Assembly (NCBI GenBank): GCA_013288345.1
Contig: JABDCA010000004.1
Coordinates: 1 to 64,000, forward strand
From: Bacteroidota bacterium
Lineage (GTDB): Bacteria > Bacteroidota > Bacteroidia > JABEUT01
DNA: 64,000 nt
Direction of reading: 5' to 3'
Each line of letters begins with the position of its first letter. Within the stretch, counting starts at the first letter, position 1. The translations under genes and the position numbers were made by a program. The notes beneath the pieces are model-generated. The model ran no database searches, had not been told where the DNA came from, and saw only the letters and a program-made list of their open reading frames with translations. Of this stretch, positions 17,107 through 26,500 are shown piece after piece.

Positions 17107-17140
17107 TAAGTCCTCCCTTTGGGAGGATTTAGGTGGGCTT
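17107..17140. repeat. Dispersed palindromic repeat, copy 2 flanking the TonB-domain gene
   Basis: AGTCCTCCCTTTGGGAGG followed by ATTTAGGTGGGC, the reverse complement (with few changes) of the copy at 16513-16544. It sits between convergent genes and may act as a terminator for both. Confidence 0.7.
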
Positions 17141-17869
17141 CTACTTTTTCTTCTTCACCTGAATACGAACAAACTCCACTAAAAATACTGCAAAGAATAC
17201 TATGTAAATGTACTTCTTTGGTAGCTCAATATGGAAGGCAGAGAATACGAGTAATAAGCCTACCATAATAATAAAGCTAAGTGCAAGTATTTTTATAGAA
17301 GGGTATTTATTTATAAAGCTACTTATTTTGCCCGATAACCACAGCATAAACACCATACCTATAACAATAGCCAGAGCCATTATCACAAAGTTTTGCAATA
17401 AGCCTATTGCTGTAAATATCGAATCGAATGAAAAAAGCACATCAACCATTACAATTTGCGCTATAGCATTGCGGAACTTCAATGCTGTTTTGGCTGCAGG
17501 TTTATCACTCACGCCGCCCTTAAGGTGTTCCCGCAATTCAGTCATGGTACTCCATGCCAGGTAGCCACCGCCAACAAAAAACAAAACATCTCTTACTGAA
17601 AGGTCGAAACCCGAAAAACTCCAAAGGGTATTGGTACTTCGTGCTAACCATACCAGCCCGAAAAGCATAATAAGGCGCATAACCAGGGCAAGTGTTAAAC
17701 CGATAGTCCTTGCAGCTAATCTGTTCCGTTCAGGCAATTTGGCAATAACCAACGAAATGAATATTATGTTATCAATACCCAATACCAATTCAAGCACTGC
17801 AAGCACCAACAGGCTTGCAAGTCCGTGCAATGTAAATAAAGCTTGAAATTGTTCTGCTGCATTCATCAT
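17141..17869 (-). CDS. TerC-family integral membrane protein
   Basis: 242 residues from the ATG at 17869; an upstream start would add five residues only. Seven or so membrane helices. The family acidic motifs in membrane segments are intact: ELVLGIDNIIFISL (about 28-41) and DVLFSFDSIFTAIGL (about 145-159). TerC/Alx proteins are thought to export Mn2+ or other metals and to help metalation of exported proteins. Separate from the mntH locus, but it would complement it in manganese balance (inference). Confidence 0.88.
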   Translation of the reverse strand: MMNAAEQFQALFTLHGLASLLVLAVLELVLGIDNIIFISLVIAKLPERNRLAARTIGLTLALVMRLIMLFGLVWLARSTNTLWSFSGFDLSVRDVLFFVGGGYLAWSTMTELREHLKGGVSDKPAAKTALKFRNAIAQIVMVDVLFSFDSIFTAIGLLQNFVIMALAIVIGMVFMLWLSGKISSFINKYPSIKILALSFIIMVGLLLVFSAFHIELPKKYIYIVFFAVFLVEFVRIQVKKKK

Positions 17870-17929
17870 TACACAAAAGTACATTAATTAGGAGTTATGA
17901 ATTATGAGCCATAAGTTATGAGTAAAAGC

Positions 17930-18011
17930 TTTGCGAACTTTGCGTGTTTTTAGCTTTGCGCTCTTTGCGTGAAAATGAATTAATAAAGTCTTCGACAGGC
18001 TCAGACCGACA
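17930..18011. repeat. Short direct repeats and a dispersed-repeat remnant
   Basis: The motif CTTTGCG occurs four times between 17930 and 17970, followed at 17989-18011 by GTCTTCGACAGGCTCAGACC, a sequence type that recurs as an intergenic repeat in many bacterial genomes. No gene here. Confidence 0.5.
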
Positions 18012-18074
18012 AGTGTGGTAAAAAACAAATAAAGTAATCTCAAATCTCTTCCGTCCTACTTCATAATTCTACTA

Positions 18075-18082
18075 TACATTTG
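18075..18082 (+). promoter_or_regulatory. -7 element of the TonB-receptor gene
   Basis: TACATTTG, a full TAnnTTTG match, ending 15 bp before the ATG at 18098. It makes the TTG at 18080 an unlikely start because that codon lies inside the promoter. Confidence 0.65.
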
Positions 18083-18097
18083 CAGCAATCTACTATT

Positions 18098-20467
18098 ATG
18101 AGGAAAGCTACCGTATTAACAACTCTTGCCCTACTCCTCTCTCTTATTGTTTCAGCGCAAAACGGCTTTCAAAAAATACACGGTGTTGTTACCGATGGCC
18201 AATCACAATCGCCATTACCGGGCGTTACAGTGCAGGTACTTAACTCCGATTCAATAATAGGCACATCTACCGATGGCGATGGAAGGTTTGTTTTAACCCA
18301 TGTGCCCATAGGGCACGTTAGCCTTGGTTTTTCGTTTATGGGCTATAAGCCCGTTATGCTTAACAATATTGTTTTAGACATTGGCAAAGAAGGCAGCGTG
18401 AACGTGAGTATGGAAGAGTATGTTGATTCGCTGAAAGAAGTAGTGATACACTCTTCTGCCGGAAAAGACAAACAAAACCCTTTGAACGAAATGAGTACGG
18501 TGAGTGCCCGACAATTTTCTCCCGATGATGCCAGTCGCTATGCCGGTGCATTATTTGATCCATCGCGCATGGCGACAAACTTTGCAGGTGTTGGTGCTGC
18601 AAATGATACCCGCAACGATATTGTAATACGCGGCAATTCGCCATTGGGCCTGTTGTGGAGGCTAGACGGAGTGAATATTCCTAACCCTAATCACTTCGGC
18701 ACACAAGGCTCTACAGGCGGGCCAGTAAGCATATTGAACAACAACCTGCTCGACCAGAGTGATTTCATGACCGGCGCATTCCCTGCTGAATATGGCAATG
18801 CCATGGCAGGTGTATTCGACTTAAAGCTACGCAATGGCAATAGCGAAAGGAGTGAGTTTACAGGCCAATTTGGCTTTAATGGCGCTGAGCTGGAAGCTGA
18901 AGGGCCATTCTCTAAAAATTCTGCAGCCTCCTATATTGTCGATTACCGCTATTCAACCCTTGCTGTATTTAATTTACTAGGCATTAATTTTGGTTATGCC
19001 GAAATTCCGCAATACCAGGATCTGTCGTTTAAAGTGAATATACCTATGGGCATTAAATACGGAACCATATCTATATTCGGCCTTGGCGGCCCTAGCTTTG
19101 CTGATGTATTGGCTAAAGACCAGGGTAAAAATTCATTTAACCTTACCCCTTTTAACGAAGACACTTACTTCAACTCGAACATGGGTGCAGTTGGTATTTC
19201 ATACAAACTGTTCTTTAATGAAAACACATCGCAAACCATATCCTATGCTGTATCGGGTATTCAGAACACGATTAAGATAGATACTAATTACAACAACACG
19301 CAAAAAATTACTTACGGCGAAGACAATGTAGATATTGTTTCATCCCTTTCATACATCATCAATAAAAAAATCAATCCGAAGAATACGTTGAAGCTGGGCT
19401 TAATGGCAGATATATACAATTCGAATTACATGGATAGCGCTTTAATAGATAGTGTTTACAAGTTTGGCAGCAAGTTTAAAGCAACCAACACACTTATACA
19501 GACTTATTTAGAGTGGCAACATAAATTCACCGATAATGTGGTGTTAAATGCAGGCATACACTACCAGGACTTTTTGATAAATAAAAACAGCCAGGCTTTT
19601 GAACCGCGAGTTGGTATACGATGGAACTTTGCACCCAAACAGTCTATTGCACTTGCAACCGGCTTGCACAGCGAAATATTACCTATTAGCGTTTACTATT
19701 ATCAAAGCCAGTTAAGCAATGGCGATTATGCTTTAACCAATAAAGGCCTTGGCTTTGAAAAGAGCGCCCATATTGTACTTGCCTACGATTACGCCTTTTT
19801 GCCGGGCTGGCGCATGAAGGTTGAAACCTATTATCAGCAATTATACAACATTCCGGTAGAGACAAAACCAAGCTCCTACTCTACGCTGAACATAGGTGCA
19901 TCATACTACGATGCACCCTACGACAGCCTTGTAAATAATGGCACAGGCCAAAACTACGGCGCTGAATTAACGATTGAAAAATTCTTTAATAAAACATATT
20001 ACGTATTGCTTACGGCTTCGTTGTACGAATCGAAATACAAAGGCAGCGATGGTATTGAAAGGAACACAGCATTTAACGGCAACTATACATTCAATGCATT
20101 GAGCGGAGGCGATATTAATTTGGGCCACTCTAAACGCAATGCCATATCTGTAAGCGCTAAAATAAACTATGCAGGCGGCAAACGCTACGTGTCATTAGAT
20201 GCAAATGCAAGTGAGATTGAGCATATACCCATTTATGATTACTCAAATGCTTATGCAAACCAGTACCCGGCCTATTCGCGCGTCGATTTTAAAGTAGGAT
20301 TTAAGCACAATGGTAAAAAAGTAACTCAGGAATGGTCATTTGAAGCACAAAATATATTCAACCAAAAAAATATTTACCAGCAAGTTTATAATCCTAATAC
20401 TAACTCGCTAGAAACTGATTATCAATTAGGTTTTTTTCCCATAGGTTCCTACAAAATAACGTTTTAG
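18098..20467 (+). CDS. TonB-dependent outer-membrane receptor with CarboxypepD_reg-like domain
   Basis: 789 residues. Signal peptide (about 1-21, cleavage near VSA-QN); a CarboxypepD_reg-like beta-sandwich (about 25-110: IHGVVTDGQSQSPLPGVTVQ, GDGRFVLTHVPIG); a plug (about 150-250: NDIVIRGNSPLGLLWRLDGVNIPNPNHFG, GAFPAEYGNAMAGVFDLKLR); then a beta-barrel to the end, with the last strand SYKITF. No SusD partner, oxidoreductase or transporter gene is next to it, so the substrate cannot be inferred. It has its own promoter and is a single-gene unit. Confidence 0.9.
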   Translation: MRKATVLTTLALLLSLIVSAQNGFQKIHGVVTDGQSQSPLPGVTVQVLNSDSIIGTSTDGDGRFVLTHVPIGHVSLGFSFMGYKPVMLNNIVLDIGKEGSVNVSMEEYVDSLKEVVIHSSAGKDKQNPLNEMSTVSARQFSPDDASRYAGALFDPSRMATNFAGVGAANDTRNDIVIRGNSPLGLLWRLDGVNIPNPNHFGTQGSTGGPVSILNNNLLDQSDFMTGAFPAEYGNAMAGVFDLKLRNGNSERSEFTGQFGFNGAELEAEGPFSKNSAASYIVDYRYSTLAVFNLLGINFGYAEIPQYQDLSFKVNIPMGIKYGTISIFGLGGPSFADVLAKDQGKNSFNLTPFNEDTYFNSNMGAVGISYKLFFNENTSQTISYAVSGIQNTIKIDTNYNNTQKITYGEDNVDIVSSLSYIINKKINPKNTLKLGLMADIYNSNYMDSALIDSVYKFGSKFKATNTLIQTYLEWQHKFTDNVVLNAGIHYQDFLINKNSQAFEPRVGIRWNFAPKQSIALATGLHSEILPISVYYYQSQLSNGDYALTNKGLGFEKSAHIVLAYDYAFLPGWRMKVETYYQQLYNIPVETKPSSYSTLNIGASYYDAPYDSLVNNGTGQNYGAELTIEKFFNKTYYVLLTASLYESKYKGSDGIERNTAFNGNYTFNALSGGDINLGHSKRNAISVSAKINYAGGKRYVSLDANASEIEHIPIYDYSNAYANQYPAYSRVDFKVGFKHNGKKVTQEWSFEAQNIFNQKNIYQQVYNPNTNSLETDYQLGFFPIGSYKITF

Positions 20468-20510
20468 GTTATTTTAACACTTAGCTCTTTTTTTGTATTA
20501 AAATAATTCA

Positions 20511-20518
20511 TAGCTTTG
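20511..20518 (+). promoter_or_regulatory. -7 element of candidate small RNA
   Basis: TAGCTTTG, a full TAnnTTTG match, 44 bp after the receptor gene and about 115 bp before a strong terminator, with no credible reading frame between. Confidence 0.65.
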
Positions 20519-20523
20519 TTTTA

Positions 20524-20640
20524 GAATGTTAATCTGATAGCTTTTACAGCATTAAATAATGCTCTTCTTTGAGTGGTGGAAGAGCAAGAATGGCCGGAGA
20601 CCCAGAAAACGAACTTTTCTACTCCGGCCTATTTTTTTTT
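20524..20640 (+). ncRNA. Candidate structured small RNA, about 115 nt
   Basis: Starts about 6 nt after the -7 element and ends at a strong intrinsic terminator. Internal hairpins: AGCATT-AAAT-AATGCT (20548-20563) and GCTCTTC/GAAGAGC (20561-20567 with 20579-20585). The two share nucleotides 20561-20563 and so are alternatives. The terminator stem has an inner AGAAAA/TTTTCT pairing. The unit lies in the 492-bp gap between the TonB receptor and padR. I cannot assign it to a known family; a Rfam search would decide. Confidence 0.6.
20592..20640 (+). terminator. Strong intrinsic terminator
   Basis: GGCCGGAG (20592-20599) pairs perfectly with CTCCGGCC (20622-20629), followed by TA and nine or more T. 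Confidence 0.85.
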
Positions 20641-20670
20641 GAAAACATTGCCACTAATTCACAACAGCCT

Positions 20671-20764
20671 GCCACAGATTCACAGATTACTTTCTTCTTA
20701 TTGTTAATGACAAGATTTTAAAAGACATTCTATTTAAATCATAAATAATCTGCGAATCTGTGGC
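20671..20764. repeat. Inverted repeat, 19-bp arms
   Basis: Arms at 20671-20689 (GCCACAGATTCACAGATTA) and 20746-20764 are complementary with one G-T mismatch. The sequence type (CACAGATT...AATCTGTGG) is a common dispersed intergenic repeat. The rest of the gap up to the padR operator is AT-rich with nothing recognisable. Confidence 0.65.
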
Positions 20765-20891
20765 TATTTTTTCTTTAATTTCTTGTCTTTTTATCATTTA
20801 ATCTCTGAGGCGATTCGATTCGAATTTCATTAATAGCTTCTTTTAATAAAAATTTATTGTTTGATTATCAATGAATTACAATTTATTTTAG

Positions 20892-20910
20892 TACTATGTA
20901 TTGCATAGTA
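20892..20910. promoter_or_regulatory. Probable PadR operator
   Basis: Inverted repeat TACTATGtattgCATAGTA, centred about 30 bp upstream of the padR -7 element (TATCTTTG at 20925-20932), covering the -33 region. Position and symmetry fit autorepression by the downstream PadR protein. Confidence 0.7.
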
Positions 20911-20924
20911 TTAAAATATCCACA

Positions 20925-20932
20925 TATCTTTG
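20925..20932 (+). promoter_or_regulatory. -7 element of padR-pspC
   Basis: TATCTTTG, full TAnnTTTG match. It overlaps the alternative start codon at 20930, supporting the ATG at 20960. Confidence 0.65.
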
Positions 20933-20959
20933 CAATGTCAAATACTAAAATATACTCCT

Positions 20960-21304
20960 ATGGAAATAGAAAACACAAAAGCGCAAATGAGAAAGGGAGT
21001 TCTCGAGTTTTGCATACTCTGCATATTATCCGAAAAAGATGCTTACCCATCGGAGATAATAGAAGCCATGAAAAATGCAAAGCTCATTGTTGTAGAAGGA
21101 ACCCTCTACCCTCTTTTAATGCGTTTAAAAAACGAAGGCCAATTAGGTTACGAATGGAAAGAATCTACTTCGGGGCCGCCACGTAAGTACTACAAGCTTA
21201 CACCAGCCGGGAAAGAGTTTTTAAACGGACTGCATACATCGTGGCAGGAACTGGTAGACTCGGTAAACCAAATTGCAAAACAATATTCACCTAACACCCT
21301 ATAA
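20960..21304 (+). CDS. PadR-family transcriptional regulator
   Basis: 114 residues from the ATG at 20960. Winged-helix PadR fold: MRKGVLEFCILCILSEKDAYPSEIIEAM, then VVEGTLYPLLMRLKNEGQLGYEW and GPPRKYYKLTPAGKEFL, all family-typical. Short subfamily with a reduced C-terminal dimerisation helix. It is followed 9 bp later by a PspC-domain gene, a pairing common in Bacteroidota, so it probably represses itself and pspC through the inverted repeat at 20892-20910, with release by an unknown envelope signal. Confidence 0.92.
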   Translation: MEIENTKAQMRKGVLEFCILCILSEKDAYPSEIIEAMKNAKLIVVEGTLYPLLMRLKNEGQLGYEWKESTSGPPRKYYKLTPAGKEFLNGLHTSWQELVDSVNQIAKQYSPNTL

Positions 21305-21313
21305 CCAACAACC

Positions 21314-22936
21314 ATGAAAAAGACAATAAACATAAGCCTTGGCGGTATAGTTTTCCATATTGAGGAAGATGCCCACCAAAAACTATCAGACTACCTTACT
21401 GCCATCAGCAATTCGATGCAGGGTTCTGAAGGGCAAAGCGAAATTATGGCTGATATAGAGGCGCGTATAGCAGAACTGCTTCAGCCGAAGGTGAACGACT
21501 TTAAACAGGTAATTACCATTACCGAAGTACAGGAAGTAATTGGCATTATGGGCGATCCGCAGGAATTTGCCACCGGAACTTCCGATGCAAAAAAAGAAGA
21601 ACCAATAAACACATCTGAAAAAGGCCGCTACCAATATGGCCAGAGGCGCATATTCCGTGACCCTGATGATAAGGTATTGGGCGGTGTGTGCTCGGGTATA
21701 GCTTACCATTTCGGAATAGACCCTATATGGATACGCCTTGGTTTTGGGTTATCCTTCTTCCTGGGTGGATTCAGCATGTTGCTTTATATACTGTTGCTTA
21801 TTATTATTCCTAAAGCACGCACCGCTGCCGAAAAGCTTGAAATGCGCGGCCAGCCGGTAGATATAAACAACATACGCAAGATCATTGAAGAGGATATGCA
21901 GGACTTCAAAAAGAAAGCCAAAGATTTTGGTGATGATATGAAGAACTGGAAAACACGTTCGCGTACTCAGCAGTTCGAAAAGAATGTTGGTGACTTTTTC
22001 TCTTCGTTGGGTCATGGCATTGGTGGCCTTGTAGGAGGGATAGTTAAAGGTATTGTGACTTTTATTGGAATAATACTCGTAATAATATTCTCCTGCATGT
22101 TCATTGCACTTGTTGCTTCATTGTGGACAGGCATGAACGTGGTACACATACAAACTCACGATGGCCACATGATGGCCTATTCAGTGCACAGCCTGTTTAC
22201 TATGCTGGCTATACATGGCAGAGAAAAGATGATGCTTCTAGTTGGCTTCTTTCTCTTTTTAGGTGTGCCGCTTATTGCCTTAATACTACGTTTTGGCAGA
22301 GCCATAATGGGTGTTCGTCAAAGTCCGCGTTGGATAAACATGTCGCTGTTTTTTGTGTGGTTCGCAGGCCTGATTATATTACTTGGAGGTACTATGTTTG
22401 CTGCAAAGCATTTCTCAATAAATGGACACACAACCGACGAGGCAAAATTCACCCTGCCATCGCATTCAAATACACTATACCTTAAAATGCCCGACCGCAA
22501 CGACGATGAAGATGTATCCGTACGTATTGATTCCTTGAATTTTTATGTATCCGATAATGACCTGTTCCGAGGCAACCCTTCACTTTGCATTGTTACAAGC
22601 CCCGATAGCAATTTCCATTTTGTATTAAACAAATGGGCACGTGGCACCAATGCCGAAGAAGCTAAAGATGCGGCAAACAGCATCGAGTATTCGTTCACGC
22701 AACGCGATTCGAGCTTACAACTTTCGCCCTATTACCAAATTAGCGATGGCGCACCATGGAGAACTCAGAAGCTGGAAGGAGTACTTGAAATACCATTGAA
22801 CAAAGCCATTGACATGCCTATAGGTATCGACCATATTATCTGCTCAACCGTGCACCACCAACATAAGCACTTAGGTGGACATAAGTGGATGATGAGCCAG
22901 CAAGGCTTAGTAGCAGATAGCACAAAGAACAATTAA
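21314..22936 (+). CDS. PspC-domain envelope-stress membrane protein
   Basis: 540 residues. Cytoplasmic N-terminal part (about 1-95, related to the HAAS-like region that accompanies PadR genes), a PspC domain (about 113-170: RIFRDPDDKVLGGVCSGIAYHFGIDPIWIRLGF and a membrane pair), a linker, then further membrane segments near 240, 290-330 and 345-365, and a C-terminal extracytoplasmic beta-rich domain (about 375-540). Probably an inner-membrane sensor or stabiliser. It is co-transcribed with padR. Confidence 0.88.
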   Translation: MKKTINISLGGIVFHIEEDAHQKLSDYLTAISNSMQGSEGQSEIMADIEARIAELLQPKVNDFKQVITITEVQEVIGIMGDPQEFATGTSDAKKEEPINTSEKGRYQYGQRRIFRDPDDKVLGGVCSGIAYHFGIDPIWIRLGFGLSFFLGGFSMLLYILLLIIIPKARTAAEKLEMRGQPVDINNIRKIIEEDMQDFKKKAKDFGDDMKNWKTRSRTQQFEKNVGDFFSSLGHGIGGLVGGIVKGIVTFIGIILVIIFSCMFIALVASLWTGMNVVHIQTHDGHMMAYSVHSLFTMLAIHGREKMMLLVGFFLFLGVPLIALILRFGRAIMGVRQSPRWINMSLFFVWFAGLIILLGGTMFAAKHFSINGHTTDEAKFTLPSHSNTLYLKMPDRNDDEDVSVRIDSLNFYVSDNDLFRGNPSLCIVTSPDSNFHFVLNKWARGTNAEEAKDAANSIEYSFTQRDSSLQLSPYYQISDGAPWRTQKLEGVLEIPLNKAIDMPIGIDHIICSTVHHQHKHLGGHKWMMSQQGLVADSTKNN

Positions 22937-22984
22937 AACAATTTGATGATTTGATAATTTGATGATTAATAAAAACCAAACACT

Positions 22985-23380
22985 ATGAAAAACATAATTC
23001 TACTATCTGTTATTCTCTTTAGCTTTTGCTTATCGGCAAAAGCGCAATCGAACGGCAAGGCCGACCTCAGAATAGTTAATCCGAAACAAAAGCCTTTATC
23101 AGAAACATTTGTTGAATTACTGAATGCAAAAGACTCGAGCCTGGTACAGTTTGCCATAACCGACAAAATGGGACTAGTTGAATTTAAAGGCCTGCAAAAA
23201 GGCAGCTACATGGCCTTTATCCCTGAAATTGGCAGCAAAAACTATGTTGCATACTTGTTCAACATTAGTAACTATGATGAAGCATACGACATAACTCTGT
23301 TATGTAAACTGTGCACTGAGATTACCATTGTCGCTCAAAACCAAGGCACTGGTAGTAAAAGGGATGGCAAAATAGGCTAA
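22985..23380 (+). CDS. Small secreted protein with CarboxypepD_reg-like fold
   Basis: 131 residues. Signal peptide (about 1-19, cleavage near AKA-QS) followed by a short beta-sandwich resembling CarboxypepD_reg or TonB-receptor N-terminal domains: ADLRIVNPKQKPLSETFVELLNAKDSSLVQFAITDKMGLVEFKGLQKGSYMAFI. It ends in a polar tail with two Cys (LLCKLCTEI). Follows pspC by 48 bp and may be in the same transcript. Function unknown. Confidence 0.75.
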   Translation: MKNIILLSVILFSFCLSAKAQSNGKADLRIVNPKQKPLSETFVELLNAKDSSLVQFAITDKMGLVEFKGLQKGSYMAFIPEIGSKNYVAYLFNISNYDEAYDITLLCKLCTEITIVAQNQGTGSKRDGKIG

Positions 23381-23522
23381 GTAATACTACTCATAGCGAA
23401 CCCTTCTCTACAAAATAGAGAGGGGTTCTGTATTGTAAAAAAGCCCTCTATATCAGGTCTGAAAAGCGGAAATCCATAAATAATCAGTAAATTCGTCGGA
23501 ATAGTGGTATTACCCTTTATCG

Positions 23523-26500
23523 ATGAATCATAACTACTCAAAACATTTTTATTTATCCAGGTTATGGTTCTGGCTGCTTTTATTATTTCCATATACATTA
23601 ATTGGGCAGACTTATTGGGTGCAAGATGCAGGTGGTTCAACCATTGATGAGGCATACAGCATTTCATCTGATGCAGGTGGAAATACCTATACTACAGGAT
23701 ATTTTTCAGGCACAGCTTCTTTTGGCTCATTATCATTAACAACTTTAGGGGTTTCAGATATTTTCGTTACAAAAACTGATAACAATGGAAATTTTTTATG
23801 GGCTGTACAAGCCGGAGGAGCAGGCTCTTGCAGAGGGTTGGCTATAAAAGCCGATGCGGCAGGCAATAGCTATATTACAGGGTTCTATTACGGTGCAGCA
23901 ACATTTGGTGTTAAAACAATTATCTCAACCGGATCACAGGACGTCTTTATTGCCAAGTACGATAACAATGGAAATTTTTTATGGGTAGCAACTGCAGGTG
24001 GCCCTTTAGCCGATATAGGTAACGCTATTACGGTAGATAATGCTGGAAATGTTTTAGTTACAGGCGAGTTTGCAGGAACCGCCAAGTTTGGCCCATTAAC
24101 ACTAACCAGTACAAACAGCAATATAAATATATTCACCACCAAGCTTGACGGGAATGGAAATTTTTTATGGGCACAAATGGGTTCTGGCCCGCATACTGAT
24201 AAGGGCCTGGGTGTTGGATGCGACCCAGCAGGAAATGTATATGTAACCGGGCAATTTACCGATACGGTTACCTTTAATAATGTACATGCAACAAATCTTT
24301 ATAACGCAATTTTTTTAATAAAATACAACAGCGCCGGGCTGGAACAGTGGTTTACATTTGCAGGCGGTGGCACTTTGAATATTGCCAATGGTATAGCGGT
24401 TGACAACAATTCAAATATTTATTTAACCGGAAATTTTACCGGAACACTGAGCTTTTTTGCATCACCCACTGTTACACTTACCAATAAGTATAACAACCGC
24501 ATTTTTGTTGCAAAATATAATAAGAATGGAAATTTACTGTGGGATGTCTCCGATGGCTCTTCAAGTTCAGTTTCAGCCAATGCCATATCATTAGATGGTG
24601 CCGGCAATCCATATATTATCGGCAATTTCGATTGCCGCTTTAACAGTTATGCTGACCAGTATGGCCAGGGTACATTTAATACAGTTGGCTACTGGGATAT
24701 TTTTGTAGCAGAGTATGCTACAACAACCGGAGCATGGCAATTCAGCAGGCAGATAGGAGGCCATAGAGATGACCTGGGTTATGGTATTTCGGTAGATCCG
24801 GCTGGAGATATTTATACTGCCGGAAGCTTTAACCAGGATATAATTTTCACGAGCGATCCGAGCTTTATTGGTTATGATTATTACCCTGCAACATGCAATT
24901 CTGCCTATTGTGCCGATAACAACTATGGCAGCTTTGAATATCTTTTAACTCAAGGCAGTAGTGATATTTTTATTGCAAAACCTATCGACCTTACCAGACA
25001 GCCTTATGATTTTTATATTCGTAGCGGAGGTGGATGCACAAGGCCGGTTGTAGGCGTATGTATTGATACCACATGCCCCGACACTGTACAATTTTGCGTA
25101 TCGGGCACAATAAATGCAATTCCAAAAACCTGCGCAGTTGCAGGACCAGATTATACTTATAAATGGTCGAACGGAGGCGCATCACAGGCAATTACTGTAT
25201 CCAGCACCGGTTGGTATTCGGTTATTCAAACTTCGGCAGATGGCTGTTTTCAGAGCCATGATAGTATTTATGTCATTATACACCCCGGGCCTCCAATACC
25301 TACTATTACAGATAATCTGGGAATAAACATAAACTCACAAAATCCCCAACCAATTATAGTATGCGAGAAAAAGGTAAACTTAACCGGAGGCAATTTCGGA
25401 ACTAATATCTATTACTGGTCGAGCGGTCCACATAATGATTCAACAAGTTTTTATGCCGTTGACTCGAATGGAATGTATTGTTTTCATGTAACAGATACGT
25501 TGGGGTGTAAAAACTCCGTATGTGTTAACGTAACCATCGAAGACTCATTACCAATTATTAAACCCGCTTTGACTTGCCTTGGGTGTAAACATGATTCCAT
25601 TGCATTTTGCAAAGGAAGTTCCTTTACTATGTTTGCTTACGATTCAATATCAAATCCCGGAGTGATTCAAACACTATGTATTCCTCCAGGTTCAACTTAC
25701 ATTAAAAATACCTGGTCAGTAACCCCTAATGATAGTGTAACATTCAGCCCGACTACAAATTGTCCTTCTTCAAATTCTTTTACGCCTAAAGATTCAGGCT
25801 GGTACACCATTATAGATACTATTAAGCGAAAGAACCTTTGCGATTCTGATGTTTACGTTGTTACCGATTCAATATTTGTAAGAATATACCCTATACCTAT
25901 TGATAGTAGCTTAAGCATAAAAGGTATTTCACAAATATGCCCGGGCGATTCAGTATTACTTATTGCTTCAGGAATAAATTTCGTTTGGTCGACCGGCAGT
26001 ACTCAAGACAGCATATGGGCAGGCATAGGCAGCTATAGTATTCAATCGTCCGTCACCAACCAATATGGGTGCTCGGCATCTGCCGGAGCCAGTACCAGTG
26101 TCTCATTAAAAACTGCACCTACGGTTAATGTAAGTGCAAACAATACTACAATCTGCCCTGGCGATTCGGTATTACTGACATGTTCAGGGACCGGGGCCTT
26201 TCAATGGCAGGGAGCAACAGGTACATTAGGGACAGATTCAAATTTATACGTTACAACGGCAGGTGCTTATTATTGTGTGTTGACAGACACTAATTATTGT
26301 GTTCCCGTATTATCGAACACTGCAAATATTCTTTCCTACTCCACCCCATTCCTCGCTACAAGTAGCGTAATTATTTGCCCGGGCGATTCGGCACAACTGG
26401 TTGTTGTAGCATCTGCCGGAAGCACAATTCAATGGCAAGCGCCATTCAGCGGAAGTGATAGCATAAAATATGCCAGTAATCCGGGCACCTATAGTTGTGA

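Noticed and set aside
20896-21186. Overlapping 96-codon frame in the padR region
   Set aside because: It is in another frame of padR, has no family features and starts within the padR operator/promoter.
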